Shown: positions 55,671-63,990, numbered from the stretch's first letter. The stretch: 64,000 nucleotides of DNA from Microbacterium lacticum (GCF_006716815.1 NZ_VFPS01000001.1:62001-126000); one strand, 5' to 3'. The notes: generated by a model from the letters alone, not told the origin. Program-made: numbers and translations.

Positions 55671-57319
55671 CCTGGATCGTGTCAGTTTAGTGCCCCACGC
55701 CCGGCCGGAGTGCGGCGATGATGTCGGCGGCTTCCCCCGTTGGCGGGGTGGTCGCGGTGAGTTCGTGTCCGTCGATGGTGATCGTGACGTCACGCAGCGG
55801 GCGCAGCGCGCGGACGATACGGCGGACCGTCACGCCGGTGGTCTTGTAGAGGTGCCGGCTGATCGCGAGAGCGCAGAACACGACGGTGAGGTGCGCGTGG
55901 ATCGAGTCCGCGGTCGACGCGAACATCGGCCTCGCCCGCAGGTCGGTCTTTGCCATCCGGAACGTCGCCTCGACCTGGAACAGGTCATGGTAGGCCGCCA
56001 CGATCTCTGCAGCGGAAGCCGTCGCGGTGCTGAGGTTGGTGACGTACCCCTTGAGGCCGATGTATTCGCGGGCCTTCTCGACTCTTGCCCAGTTCACGCC
56101 GGGCCCCGTGCCGAGGGTGACGAACCGGTCCTTCTTCGCCGGGCGGGTGCCGGCAGCGATCTGCTCGGCGCGTTCGATCTGCTTGTTCAACGTGATGTTG
56201 TCGCGGATCTTCCGCTTGTGGGAGTACTGCCACACCACTCGCCGCTCCCGCGCGTTCACACCCGCACCCATGGTTCGGGTGGTCTCGACCGTCTCCCCAT
56301 CGGTGACGATGTTCCCGACGGTCGCGTAGTGCTCGGCGAGATCGTATGGCGCGGAGGAGGTGCGGGAGCCGACGATGAAACCGAACCCGGCGTCCTCCAG
56401 CCGGTTCAGGTTCGCTGCGGACAGCATGCCGGCGTCCGCGACGACCACGACCTCGGTCGCGGAGTGACGTTCGCGGAACTGGTCGAGGACGGGCAGCAGG
56501 GTGAGGGTCTCGCCCCTGTTGCCCGCGAACTCGTGGACTTCGAGGGGGAACCCGCCCTGGTCCACGAGGAGGCCGACGAGGATCTGCGGGTCGACGCGGC
56601 GCTCTTTGCTCATCCCGACCTTGCGGAGCTTGTCTTCACGCTCCGCCTCGAAGTAGAGGGTGGTGACGTCGTAGAGCACGACGGTGAGCGGGCCAGATCG
56701 GGTCGCATGCGCGTAGGCTGCGGCGGCGATCTTCGACCGCCAGTCCTGCTCAACGCTGCGGGCGAGGGTCCGCCACACGGTCGACAGCGACGGCGCACCC
56801 GGGACACCGAGCTCGTCCCACACCCGCAGCGTGTCCGCCTTGCTGGTCGGCTCGACGACGCGGGCCAGGACCAGCTTCATGAATGTGTCGTTGCCGACCG
56901 CGTCGAACCCGAGACGGGCGTAGGCGTCCTCGAGGACATCCCACAACAACCTGGACCTCGACCCGGTCACCGTCGGCGCGGTCGTGGCCGGCGGCGTCGC
57001 GCCCAGCCCGTCCAGATCGAACGGGACATGCCCGGCCAGCTCCGCGATCCGCTCCCGCGCGATCGCGACCAGCACCGCGAGCTGCTCATCGTCGTGCGCG
57101 GAGCCGAGGTGCTCCACGATCGTCCGCACACCACGGGTCTTCGACGCGATCTGCACCGCCGTCGCACCCGACGCGGTGCGCACCTTCCGCACGAACCACC
57201 CCACCGAGCGAGTCTAGATCGACGCCGTTAGTGCCCCGCACGAGGCACCAGCACCCCCGGAAAATCAAGCCTCAACGATCCTCAACCCGCGAAATCACCC
57301 GACGGTGACACGATCCAGG
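55671..57319 (-). mobile_element. IS1634-family insertion sequence, copy 1
   Basis: This 1649-bp element has terminal inverted repeats CCTGGATCGTGTCA / TGACACGATCCAGG. It is flanked by the 5-bp direct repeat TCTGA (55666-55670 and 57320-57324), so it inserted at the junction of the IS1182 right end and an IS21-type left end. It is the same length as copy 2 at 58472-60120; I found two base differences, both outside the gene. Confidence 0.93.
55687..57204 (-). CDS. IS1634-family transposase, copy 1
   Basis: The 505-residue protein starts GWFVRKVRTASGATAVQIAS (GTG start) and has the DDE-type core with VVVADAGMLSAANLNRLEDAG and the family-typical YLGTGP-like region RFVTLGTGPGVNWARV. The C-terminal FQVEATFRMAKTDLRARPMF is typical of IS1634/IS1549 transposases. 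The frame is intact and its translation is identical to that of copy 2, which points to recent movement in this genome. Confidence 0.93.
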   Translation of the reverse strand: MGWFVRKVRTASGATAVQIASKTRGVRTIVEHLGSAHDDEQLAVLVAIARERIAELAGHVPFDLDGLGATPPATTAPTVTGSRSRLLWDVLEDAYARLGFDAVGNDTFMKLVLARVVEPTSKADTLRVWDELGVPGAPSLSTVWRTLARSVEQDWRSKIAAAAYAHATRSGPLTVVLYDVTTLYFEAEREDKLRKVGMSKERRVDPQILVGLLVDQGGFPLEVHEFAGNRGETLTLLPVLDQFRERHSATEVVVVADAGMLSAANLNRLEDAGFGFIVGSRTSSAPYDLAEHYATVGNIVTDGETVETTRTMGAGVNARERRVVWQYSHKRKIRDNITLNKQIERAEQIAAGTRPAKKDRFVTLGTGPGVNWARVEKAREYIGLKGYVTNLSTATASAAEIVAAYHDLFQVEATFRMAKTDLRARPMFASTADSIHAHLTVVFCALAISRHLYKTTGVTVRRIVRALRPLRDVTITIDGHELTATTPPTGEAADIIAALRPGVGH

Positions 57320-57321
57320 TC

Positions 57322-57410
57322 TGAGGGCCGCTGATATTGGGGTTGGGGGCCACCCTGCCGTCGACGCGATCGTGTCGTTGAGGGCCATCGAGTATTGGGG
57401 TTCGGGGCCG
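57322..57410. repeat. IS21-type left-end terminal repeats
   Basis: TGAGGGCCGCTGATATTGGG (57322) and TGAGGGCCATCGAGTATTGG (57379) are two related units, each continuing into GGTTsGGGGCC. They are the inverse of the units at 53991-54046 and precede the istA fragment in the correct orientation, as the left end of an IS21 element. Confidence 0.75.
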
Positions 57411-57420
57411 CTTTCTTAGG

Positions 57421-57458
57421 CTCCTTCTGCCGTGTGGCTGATCACGCGGCAGAAGGAG
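57421..57458 (+). promoter_or_regulatory. Hairpin covering the istA ribosome site
   Basis: CTCCTTCTGCCG and CGGCAGAAGGAG form a perfect 12-bp stem around 14 bases. The 3' arm contains the AAGGAG ribosome site 9-10 bases before the istA ATG. Such a stem would hide the site in read-through transcripts and so limit transposase made from outside promoters, a known strategy of insertion sequences. Confidence 0.6.
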
Positions 57459-57466
57459 TGATTCGG

Positions 57467-57551
57467 ATGGTACGCAAGATCAAGGCGAAGCTCGTGCTTC
57501 GGTTGCGCTCGGAGGGGCTCACGGGTCGGCAGATCGCCGCGCAGGGTATGT
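57467..57551 (+). pseudogene. istA: IS21-family transposase IstA, 5' fragment
   Basis: Only 28 codons remain: MVRKIKAKLVLRLRSEGLTG then RQIAAQGM, the start of the IstA helix-turn-helix domain. The ISL3 left repeat begins at 57552 and the remainder is not found on the far side of that element. It belongs to an IS21 copy whose left-end repeats lie just upstream. Confidence 0.8.
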
Positions 57552-57557
57552 GGCTCT

Positions 57558-58466
57558 TCACGATTGAGGGTGTAGCGCGGGTCTGAATCCTCCGGCTTCG
57601 AGCAGCGACCGGGCGATGTAGTGGGTGAGGTTGCGGAAGCCGAGCGCTGAGCCGCGGAGGTGTTCGAGCCGCCCGTTGATCGCCTCCGTCGGCCCGTTGG
57701 ACGTGCCGGGGCGGTCGAAGAACGCGAGGATGTCGACGGCACGCTGTGTCATGGTGCGACCGAGTTTGCGGATCTCGACCAGCGCCGCGGGGACCCCTGT
57801 GGTGATCGCATCGATCACGGACTGCATCATCTCCTTGGCCTTCTTCTTGTCGGGCTCCCGGTAGGCGGCGACGATGCGCTGGTAGATGCCCCAAGTCGCT
57901 TCGACCTCGACGTGCTCCTCACTCGCGAACACCGCGTCCAGTCGAACGCGCTGCCGGTCGGTGAGCAGGTCCGCGCCGGTGTGCAGGGTGCGGCGGGCCT
58001 TGTAGAGCGGGTCGTTCTTCATCCCGCGGCGCCCGAACAGGTCTTGCTGGACGCGCCTGCGGCACTGGTCCAACGCGTCGCCGGCGAGGCGGACGACGTG
58101 GAAGGGATCCATGACCGGGACGGCGTCGGGGAGTTCTTCGGCGGCGGCGGTCTTGAAGCCTGCGAACCCGTCCATCGCGACGACTTCGATCTGCTTGCTC
58201 CACTCGGTCGGCCGCGCCGCGAGCCACTGCTTGAACACCGCCTTCGAGCGTCCCTCGATCATGTCCAGCAGTCGTGCGGGACCCGTCTTCTCACGGGCTG
58301 GGGTGAGGTCGATGATCACGGTCACGTACTTGTCGCCGACCCTGGTGTGACGCCAGACGTGCTCGTCAACGCCGATCGTGGTCACCCCATCGAACCGGGC
58401 AGGGTCCTCGATGAGTCGGCGCTTGCCCTCGGCGAGCACCGCGGTGTTCGCGGCGCTCCAGGACAC
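57558..58466 (-). pseudogene. ISL3-family transposase, C-terminal two thirds
   Basis: The segment starts at SWSAANTAVLAEGKRR and covers the catalytic region: TIGVDEHVWRH, VVAMDGFAGFKTAAAEELPD, VMDPFHVVRLAGDALDQCRR and SNGPTEAINGRLEHLRG, with the acidic residues of the DDE core. The N-terminal third lies at 60121-60519 beyond IS1634 copy 2. Joining the two at one copy of CCCGA gives a continuous reading frame VAAGLG-VSWSAANTA of about 435 residues, the normal ISL3 length. A GTG near the junction could still start this part alone, but it lacks the zinc domain. Confidence 0.88.
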
Positions 58467-58471
58467 CCCGA

Positions 58472-60120
58472 CCTGGATCGTGTCAGTTTAGTGCCCCACG
58501 CCCGGCCGGAGTGCGGCGATGATGTCGGCGGCTTCCCCCGTTGGCGGGGTGGTCGCGGTGAGTTCGTGTCCGTCGATGGTGATCGTGACGTCACGCAGCG
58601 GGCGCAGCGCGCGGACGATACGGCGGACCGTCACGCCGGTGGTCTTGTAGAGGTGCCGGCTGATCGCGAGAGCGCAGAACACGACGGTGAGGTGCGCGTG
58701 GATCGAGTCCGCGGTCGACGCGAACATCGGCCTCGCCCGCAGGTCGGTCTTTGCCATCCGGAACGTCGCCTCGACCTGGAACAGGTCATGGTAGGCCGCC
58801 ACGATCTCTGCAGCGGAAGCCGTCGCGGTGCTGAGGTTGGTGACGTACCCCTTGAGGCCGATGTATTCGCGGGCCTTCTCGACTCTTGCCCAGTTCACGC
58901 CGGGCCCCGTGCCGAGGGTGACGAACCGGTCCTTCTTCGCCGGGCGGGTGCCGGCAGCGATCTGCTCGGCGCGTTCGATCTGCTTGTTCAACGTGATGTT
59001 GTCGCGGATCTTCCGCTTGTGGGAGTACTGCCACACCACTCGCCGCTCCCGCGCGTTCACACCCGCACCCATGGTTCGGGTGGTCTCGACCGTCTCCCCA
59101 TCGGTGACGATGTTCCCGACGGTCGCGTAGTGCTCGGCGAGATCGTATGGCGCGGAGGAGGTGCGGGAGCCGACGATGAAACCGAACCCGGCGTCCTCCA
59201 GCCGGTTCAGGTTCGCTGCGGACAGCATGCCGGCGTCCGCGACGACCACGACCTCGGTCGCGGAGTGACGTTCGCGGAACTGGTCGAGGACGGGCAGCAG
59301 GGTGAGGGTCTCGCCCCTGTTGCCCGCGAACTCGTGGACTTCGAGGGGGAACCCGCCCTGGTCCACGAGGAGGCCGACGAGGATCTGCGGGTCGACGCGG
59401 CGCTCTTTGCTCATCCCGACCTTGCGGAGCTTGTCTTCACGCTCCGCCTCGAAGTAGAGGGTGGTGACGTCGTAGAGCACGACGGTGAGCGGGCCAGATC
59501 GGGTCGCATGCGCGTAGGCTGCGGCGGCGATCTTCGACCGCCAGTCCTGCTCAACGCTGCGGGCGAGGGTCCGCCACACGGTCGACAGCGACGGCGCACC
59601 CGGGACACCGAGCTCGTCCCACACCCGCAGCGTGTCCGCCTTGCTGGTCGGCTCGACGACGCGGGCCAGGACCAGCTTCATGAATGTGTCGTTGCCGACC
59701 GCGTCGAACCCGAGACGGGCGTAGGCGTCCTCGAGGACATCCCACAACAACCTGGACCTCGACCCGGTCACCGTCGGCGCGGTCGTGGCCGGCGGCGTCG
59801 CGCCCAGCCCGTCCAGATCGAACGGGACATGCCCGGCCAGCTCCGCGATCCGCTCCCGCGCGATCGCGACCAGCACCGCGAGCTGCTCATCGTCGTGCGC
59901 GGAGCCGAGGTGCTCCACGATCGTCCGCACACCACGGGTCTTCGACGCGATCTGCACCGCCGTCGCACCCGACGCGGTGCGCACCTTCCGCACGAACCAC
60001 CCCACCGAGCGAGTCTAGATCGACGCCATTAGTGCCCCGCACGAGGCACCAACACCCCCGGAAAATCAAGCCTCAACGATCCTCAACCCGCGAAATCACC
60101 CGACGGTGACACGATCCAGG
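58472..60120 (-). mobile_element. IS1634-family insertion sequence, copy 2
   Basis: The element is 1649 bp with the same ends as copy 1 and lies in the same orientation. The 5-bp direct repeat CCCGA flanks it (58467-58471 and 60121-60125), showing insertion into the ISL3 transposase gene. Two direct copies 1.15 kb apart could recombine and delete the DNA between them. Confidence 0.94.
58488..60005 (-). CDS. IS1634-family transposase, copy 2
   Basis: The 505-residue product is identical to that of copy 1 (55687-57204) by comparison of the two translations. The gene is complete, starting GWFVRKVRTASG and ending ADIIAALRPGVGH. Because this copy disrupts an otherwise intact ISL3 transposase, it is one of the most recent events in the island. 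Confidence 0.94.
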   Translation of the reverse strand: MGWFVRKVRTASGATAVQIASKTRGVRTIVEHLGSAHDDEQLAVLVAIARERIAELAGHVPFDLDGLGATPPATTAPTVTGSRSRLLWDVLEDAYARLGFDAVGNDTFMKLVLARVVEPTSKADTLRVWDELGVPGAPSLSTVWRTLARSVEQDWRSKIAAAAYAHATRSGPLTVVLYDVTTLYFEAEREDKLRKVGMSKERRVDPQILVGLLVDQGGFPLEVHEFAGNRGETLTLLPVLDQFRERHSATEVVVVADAGMLSAANLNRLEDAGFGFIVGSRTSSAPYDLAEHYATVGNIVTDGETVETTRTMGAGVNARERRVVWQYSHKRKIRDNITLNKQIERAEQIAAGTRPAKKDRFVTLGTGPGVNWARVEKAREYIGLKGYVTNLSTATASAAEIVAAYHDLFQVEATFRMAKTDLRARPMFASTADSIHAHLTVVFCALAISRHLYKTTGVTVRRIVRALRPLRDVTITIDGHELTATTPPTGEAADIIAALRPGVGH

Positions 60121-60519
60121 CCCGAGGCCCGCGGCGACACGGGTCACGGTGAGGTGGTCGATGACGACGCCCCGCAACGCCCACTCCACGCCGAGGCGGG
60201 AGATCTTCGCCCGCGGCGCCGCCGCGTTCGTCATGTCCTGCCGCCACGCCCGTCGGCAGTGCGCGCACCGGTACCGGCGCACCTGCACCAGCAGCGTCGT
60301 CGGCCGATGCCCGAACGGCTCATGCGCGAGCCGACGCGTCACTGTGTCTCTCGGCACGCCCTCCGACCCGCACCTCCGGCACCACGGGTCCGTCTCGACT
60401 GGCCGGCACTCGATCGTCGCCCGATCCGGCTCGATCAACTGGCCCACGGCGACGAGCCCGAGCTCATCGAGGCGGCAGAACGTCGTCAGGTCAGGGGTCG
60501 CGAACGTAGGGTGGAGCAC
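60121..60519 (-). pseudogene. ISL3-family transposase, N-terminal third
   Basis: The part runs from a GTG at 60519 (LHPTFATPDLTTFCRLDELG) to VTRVAAGLG, where IS1634 copy 2 enters. It carries the zinc-finger-like cysteines of the family (ECRPVETDPWCRRCG and RYRCAHCRRAW) followed by the helix-turn-helix region. Its continuation is at 57558-58466. Confidence 0.87.
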
Positions 60520-60632
60520 GTCGAGGTCTTTCGGCGATGGTGAGCGTGAAGAACTTCCATCATCCGGGAGACCTCGACCCCTACCCGGCCACCGACGCGC
60601 TCAACCGACTACACCCTCGTTCGTGAAGAGCC

Positions 60633-60906
60633 GGCAATGCACCCATCAATCGGAAACCGACGACTCGCACAGCGACCGGACCGAATGAAGGGGGCGCCCC
60701 GTGCCCGCAACCTGGTCAGTCGCCAGGCTGAGCGGCCTGGGGGCACGGTCAGCGGCGCGGCCGGCACGCTCTACGTCACGCTCGACCGAATGGTATCGGC
60801 GGTTCTGACCCATACCGTTATGGTAGATCAAAGATACGAACTGCTGTTGGTTCGGGTTCGCTAATAATAGTTATTATGTCGCATTGCCCGGCTCGGTGCA
60901 CACCCA
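60633..60906. other. Non-coding stretch between ISL3 and the membrane-protein gene
   Basis: No intact gene is visible in these 274 bases. A plus-strand stretch around 60757-60800 reads GTLYVTLDRMVSA, which resembles the winged-helix wing of PadR-type regulators, but the frame degrades on both sides, so at most it is a relic. A small AT-rich palindrome TAATAA-TAG-TTATTA lies at 60862-60876. Confidence 0.35.
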
Positions 60907-61395
60907 TCAAGCCAGGACAGTGAGTCCGCCCGCTAGTGCGAGAACCCCTGTCACGGCCAAAACAATCCCTGTTGACGTGGGACGCCGCATGAAGAACCGT
61001 GCCAGAACCACAGCCGGTACGGCGCAACTGATCCAGGCACCCATGATCACTCCCAGGGAAATTAGGTACCAATCTGGACCGGACACTACGGCAATGAAGC
61101 TGGCGACCGCCAACAGCGCGATCGCCGATGCGGACACGGCTGTGAACAGGCTGCGCGACTCGGATATCTTGCGCCGCGCTAGCGAGAGTACCGGCAAGAT
61201 GACTCCACACCCGACGACTATGAGCATGACTGTCCCCGCGGTAATGGCCTGCAGAGCGTTCCTCAGACCCACCCACACACTGCCGAATGACGACAACCAG
61301 CCGAAGTAGCCGGCCCCGAGGAGAAGACCCACACTCGCGCCGGCCAGAAGCGCTGTGAACCGCACGCGGACCTTCTCCTCGGAAACACCAGTCAT
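60907..61395 (-). CDS. Small membrane protein next to the exported-type protein
   Basis: The 162-residue product starts at ATG 61395, 4 bases after the stop of the UvrA/exported fusion, so the two are likely co-transcribed. Four hydrophobic segments are visible: FTALLAGASVGLLLGAGYFG, LQAITAGTVMLIVVGCGVIL, ASAIALLAVASFIAVVSG and two short ones at the C-terminus (possibly five in all). I do not recognise the family. Base composition is clearly less GC-rich than the core genome. A role as partner or protector of the upstream product is a guess from the pairing alone. Confidence 0.65.
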   Translation of the reverse strand: MTGVSEEKVRVRFTALLAGASVGLLLGAGYFGWLSSFGSVWVGLRNALQAITAGTVMLIVVGCGVILPVLSLARRKISESRSLFTAVSASAIALLAVASFIAVVSGPDWYLISLGVIMGAWISCAVPAVVLARFFMRRPTSTGIVLAVTGVLALAGGLTVLA

Positions 61396-61399
61396 GGCA

Positions 61400-63226
61400 T
61401 CAGTAGCTCTTAGTGACGTTGATGGTCCGGTTTGCGCAACCACCCGCAAGACACCCGAAACCCTCGTTGTCATAGCGCCCAAATTGGTGCCAATTGATCA
61501 TGCCCGTACCGGTGTCCCAGCCACCATAAATCTCGTGGGCTGGCGCAGGCTGTCTCCAACCGACAACCTCAAAGGTTCCGTTGCGGTACCAACGGAACAT
61601 GACATTGTACTTGATGCTTCCTGCGGAGCAGAAAGGGTTGGCCACATCGTGATTCACACGAGCCTGCGCATAGGCGGTCGTGGAGCCCGCCTCCTCGATC
61701 TTGATCCCTGCGTCAGACGCCGTACGTTCCTCGATTAGGGTAGACCCCTCGTAAAGATGGGTAGTTCCGACTTCTTTCACCCACACAACGTCGTAGGGGG
61801 ACGGGTTATCCCAGTTGATATTGAGAAAAACGGCAGTGCGTGACGAGGTGTCATCCCATGGAGCGTTGTACGGCGGCGTTTTGAACCCTCGATCGTCGCC
61901 ACCGAAGGAGCGATTGGAAGTCCCTTGCTGGCCGCATCCCCACGTTGTCCAGAAGTCCATGAAGACGCGCGAATCTGGAATGAAGGTGCGGTAGATGGCC
62001 TGCGAGTTGTAGGTCTGTGTCGTCAATAAGGTCGCGTCGCGCGCACCGAACCCGTTCGACGTGGTCGTAACGGGCAGTGTCTTACTCGTCACGAGTCCGT
62101 CATCCTGGATCGAGTCGATTTGGTATTCGTGGACCGATCCTCCTGCCAAGCCTGCATCTGCGAAATATGGCCGCGATAGCGACGCAACTTGTGCCCCGTC
62201 TCGGTACACGATGTGCTTCGCCGCGTCAGAGTCCCACGCAATCGCGAAGGCAGAAGATGTCACAGCAGAGATCGATGATATTCTCATCGACTCTGTGTCT
62301 ATGGATTCTGTGGGCGTGACGCCGGACGTCACCAGGTCCTCGCCGCTCTCGGTGAACTCGGTGGCCACAAGTTCGGCGGGAACAATACCGTCATACTCTT
62401 TCGCAGCCTGGAGTTTCTCCGGATCGACGGCTTCTTCTTGTAGCCTCATCGAACTCGTGTCCAGCGCCGGGGCTGCCAACGCTGTGATGAGGGCCGTATC
62501 ACCGTCTACAAGTTGGACGTACTGGATCGATTCCCCCGAGGTGAGCGCTTCCGTGACGTCGGCGACAACCACGCCACGCTGATCAGTCACGAGGCCTCCG
62601 ACGAGATCGAACTCAAGCGCTGATGCTCCCGAGCTGCGAACTTCGCTGGCCACCGATGCTCCGGCCGGCGCCACTCCAAGCGCGCAGCTGGGGAGGGAAT
62701 GCTGTGCGGAGTTCGAGGAGGCGGGCGTGCTCGTTCCTGACCTGTCGGCGGCGATTGAACATTCCGGGCAGGCCCCTTCGACGGTGTTCGCGGAGAAGTC
62801 CTCCGCATACAACATCGGCTGCCCGTCCGGGTAGTCCCCGGCTCTGGAGTACAGCATCCGTATCAAGCTCGACAACGTGGTGATGCTGCCCACGGTCGAT
62901 CGGGCGTTGCCACCACCGCGCTGCTGCTGCAGCGCGACCGCAGGCGGCATCCCCGTGATCGAGTCGACATCGGGCACTCCCGCCTGATCGATCAGACGGC
63001 GGGCGTACGGTGCCACCGATTCGAGATAGCGTCGCTGGGACTCGGCATACAGCGTCCCGAACGCCAGCGAGGACTTTCCCGAGCCGGACACTCCGGTGAA
63101 CACGACCGTCGCATCGCGCGGCACCGAGAGGTCGACATCCTGCAGATTGTGTTCGCGGGCGCCGAGAACGCGAACGTCGGGCTGCACGGAGAGCGTCGGC
63201 CGCACGATCCCAGAGGTTTCACGCAT
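61400..63226 (-). CDS. Chimeric gene: UvrA-like N-terminus fused to a DUF3238-like exported-type protein
   Basis: The single 608-codon frame has two unrelated parts. Residues 1-156 are the start of a UvrA-type excinuclease subunit: LGAREHNLQDVDLSVPR, Walker A TGVSGSGKSSLAFGTLYAES, and EDFSANTVEGACPEC, where UvrA would continue with the first zinc finger. From residue ~157 (near base 62757) the sequence changes to a Ser/Thr/Ala-rich lead and a beta-rich domain with SVHEYQIDSIQDDGLV and a C-terminal region (GGDDRGFKTPPYN, AQARVNHDVANPFCSAG and RNGTFEVVGWRQPAPAHEIY) that resembles DUF3238. Base composition drops at the same point. The exported part has lost its signal peptide. Most likely this is a deletion joint, and neither half would work as before. 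Confidence 0.78.
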   Translation of the reverse strand: MRETSGIVRPTLSVQPDVRVLGAREHNLQDVDLSVPRDATVVFTGVSGSGKSSLAFGTLYAESQRRYLESVAPYARRLIDQAGVPDVDSITGMPPAVALQQQRGGGNARSTVGSITTLSSLIRMLYSRAGDYPDGQPMLYAEDFSANTVEGACPECSIAADRSGTSTPASSNSAQHSLPSCALGVAPAGASVASEVRSSGASALEFDLVGGLVTDQRGVVVADVTEALTSGESIQYVQLVDGDTALITALAAPALDTSSMRLQEEAVDPEKLQAAKEYDGIVPAELVATEFTESGEDLVTSGVTPTESIDTESMRISSISAVTSSAFAIAWDSDAAKHIVYRDGAQVASLSRPYFADAGLAGGSVHEYQIDSIQDDGLVTSKTLPVTTTSNGFGARDATLLTTQTYNSQAIYRTFIPDSRVFMDFWTTWGCGQQGTSNRSFGGDDRGFKTPPYNAPWDDTSSRTAVFLNINWDNPSPYDVVWVKEVGTTHLYEGSTLIEERTASDAGIKIEEAGSTTAYAQARVNHDVANPFCSAGSIKYNVMFRWYRNGTFEVVGWRQPAPAHEIYGGWDTGTGMINWHQFGRYDNEGFGCLAGGCANRTINVTKSY

Positions 63227-63330
63227 GCTCGAATGTTAGTGGCCGAGGACAGAACAGTCGGACGTGGTGAGCCCGCGGGGGAGGGTCAGCGAGTACCGAC
63301 CGAAGCCACGGTGCCGAGAAGGTCCACCAC

Positions 63331-63906
63331 TCAACTCAGCAGCGTGAGCGCATTGTCGAGGAGTTCGCACGCGCCGTCGGCGTCGACGCGCACCAGGGTC
63401 ATCGCGGCGACGATGTGCGCCGTGCAGGCTGTAGCGAGGGCTGCGACGGATGCCGCGTCGAGGTCGGGCCGGGCGGCCTCAACCCCCCGCTGCATCGCGG
63501 CGGCGAGCTCTTCCCGATAGTCGCGGATGACCTCGCGGAGCCCCGCATCGGTCCCCACGGGCGCCGTGGCCGCATTCAGCAGCAAGCAGCCGTGTGCAGC
63601 GAGCGGCAGCGTCGGTTCCGCCATCACGCGACGAAGACCCCGCACGTACTCGGCGAGCGCGTCGGATGCCACGGCATCCGCGCGCAGCGGAGCGAGGCGC
63701 GGCCGGACGACCTGCTCGAGATAAGCCGATACGGCCGCGTCGAACAGGCCGCGCTTGCTGCCGAAAGCGTGGTAGATGCTCGAGCGACTCAACCCCGTCG
63801 CCTCTTCGAGATCGGGGACGGCTGTTCCATCGAACCCCTGGCCCCAGAACACGCCGAGCGCCGAACGGGTCGCGTCCGACTCGTCAAACGTGCGCGTGCG
63901 CCCCAC
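63331..63906 (-). CDS. TetR-family transcriptional regulator
   Basis: The 191-residue product begins at the GTG at 63906, which has GGAGG six bases upstream; a longer frame would run through the operator palindrome. The N-terminal helix-turn-helix (AVPDLEEATGLSRSSIYHAF followed by GSKRGLFD) spans residues ~30-58, and the ligand domain includes AEPTLPLAAHGCLLLNAATA, which places it near the AcrR/TetR_C_11-like groups. A 16-bp palindrome lies between it and a divergent gene that leaves the window, so it probably represses both. Confidence 0.88.
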   Translation of the reverse strand: MGRTRTFDESDATRSALGVFWGQGFDGTAVPDLEEATGLSRSSIYHAFGSKRGLFDAAVSAYLEQVVRPRLAPLRADAVASDALAEYVRGLRRVMAEPTLPLAAHGCLLLNAATAPVGTDAGLREVIRDYREELAAAMQRGVEAARPDLDAASVAALATACTAHIVAAMTLVRVDADGACELLDNALTLLS

Positions 63907-63933
63907 CGGTGCCTCCGTTTGCGTAATGACCGT

Positions 63934-63949
63934 TCCAATATATATTGGA
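63934..63949. promoter_or_regulatory. Palindromic TetR operator
   Basis: TCCAATATATATTGGA is a perfect 16-bp palindrome 28 bases upstream of the TetR start and 41 bases upstream of the divergent ATG at 63991. The position between divergent genes is standard for autoregulated TetR systems. Confidence 0.75.
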
Positions 63950-63990
63950 TCGGTCGGTACATTAACCGGCATCCACATCGAGGAGCACCC

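Larger units (their letters stand above)
57552..60632 (-). mobile_element. ISL3-family insertion sequence interrupted by IS1634 copy 2
   Basis: Terminal inverted repeats GGCTCTTCACGATTGAGGGT (57552) and its complement ending GTGAAGAGCC (60632), which differ at the AT/AA position pair, define the element. Without the 1649-bp IS1634 insertion and its CCCGA duplication the element would be about 1.43 kb. The flanking 8-mers GGGTATGT and GGCAATGC are not a clean target duplication. Confidence 0.85.

Noticed and set aside
57660-60032. 790-codon plus-strand frame crossing ISL3 and IS1634 copy 2
   Set aside because: It runs antisense through two different mobile elements and spans an insertion joint, so it cannot be an evolved gene.
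60757-60864. PadR-like regulator gene
   Set aside because: Only about a dozen residues look PadR-like and the frame degrades on both sides; at most it is a relic.
62623-62883. Small plus-strand frame opposite the UvrA fusion joint
   Set aside because: It has no ribosome site or protein-like composition and lies antisense to the well-supported minus-strand frame.
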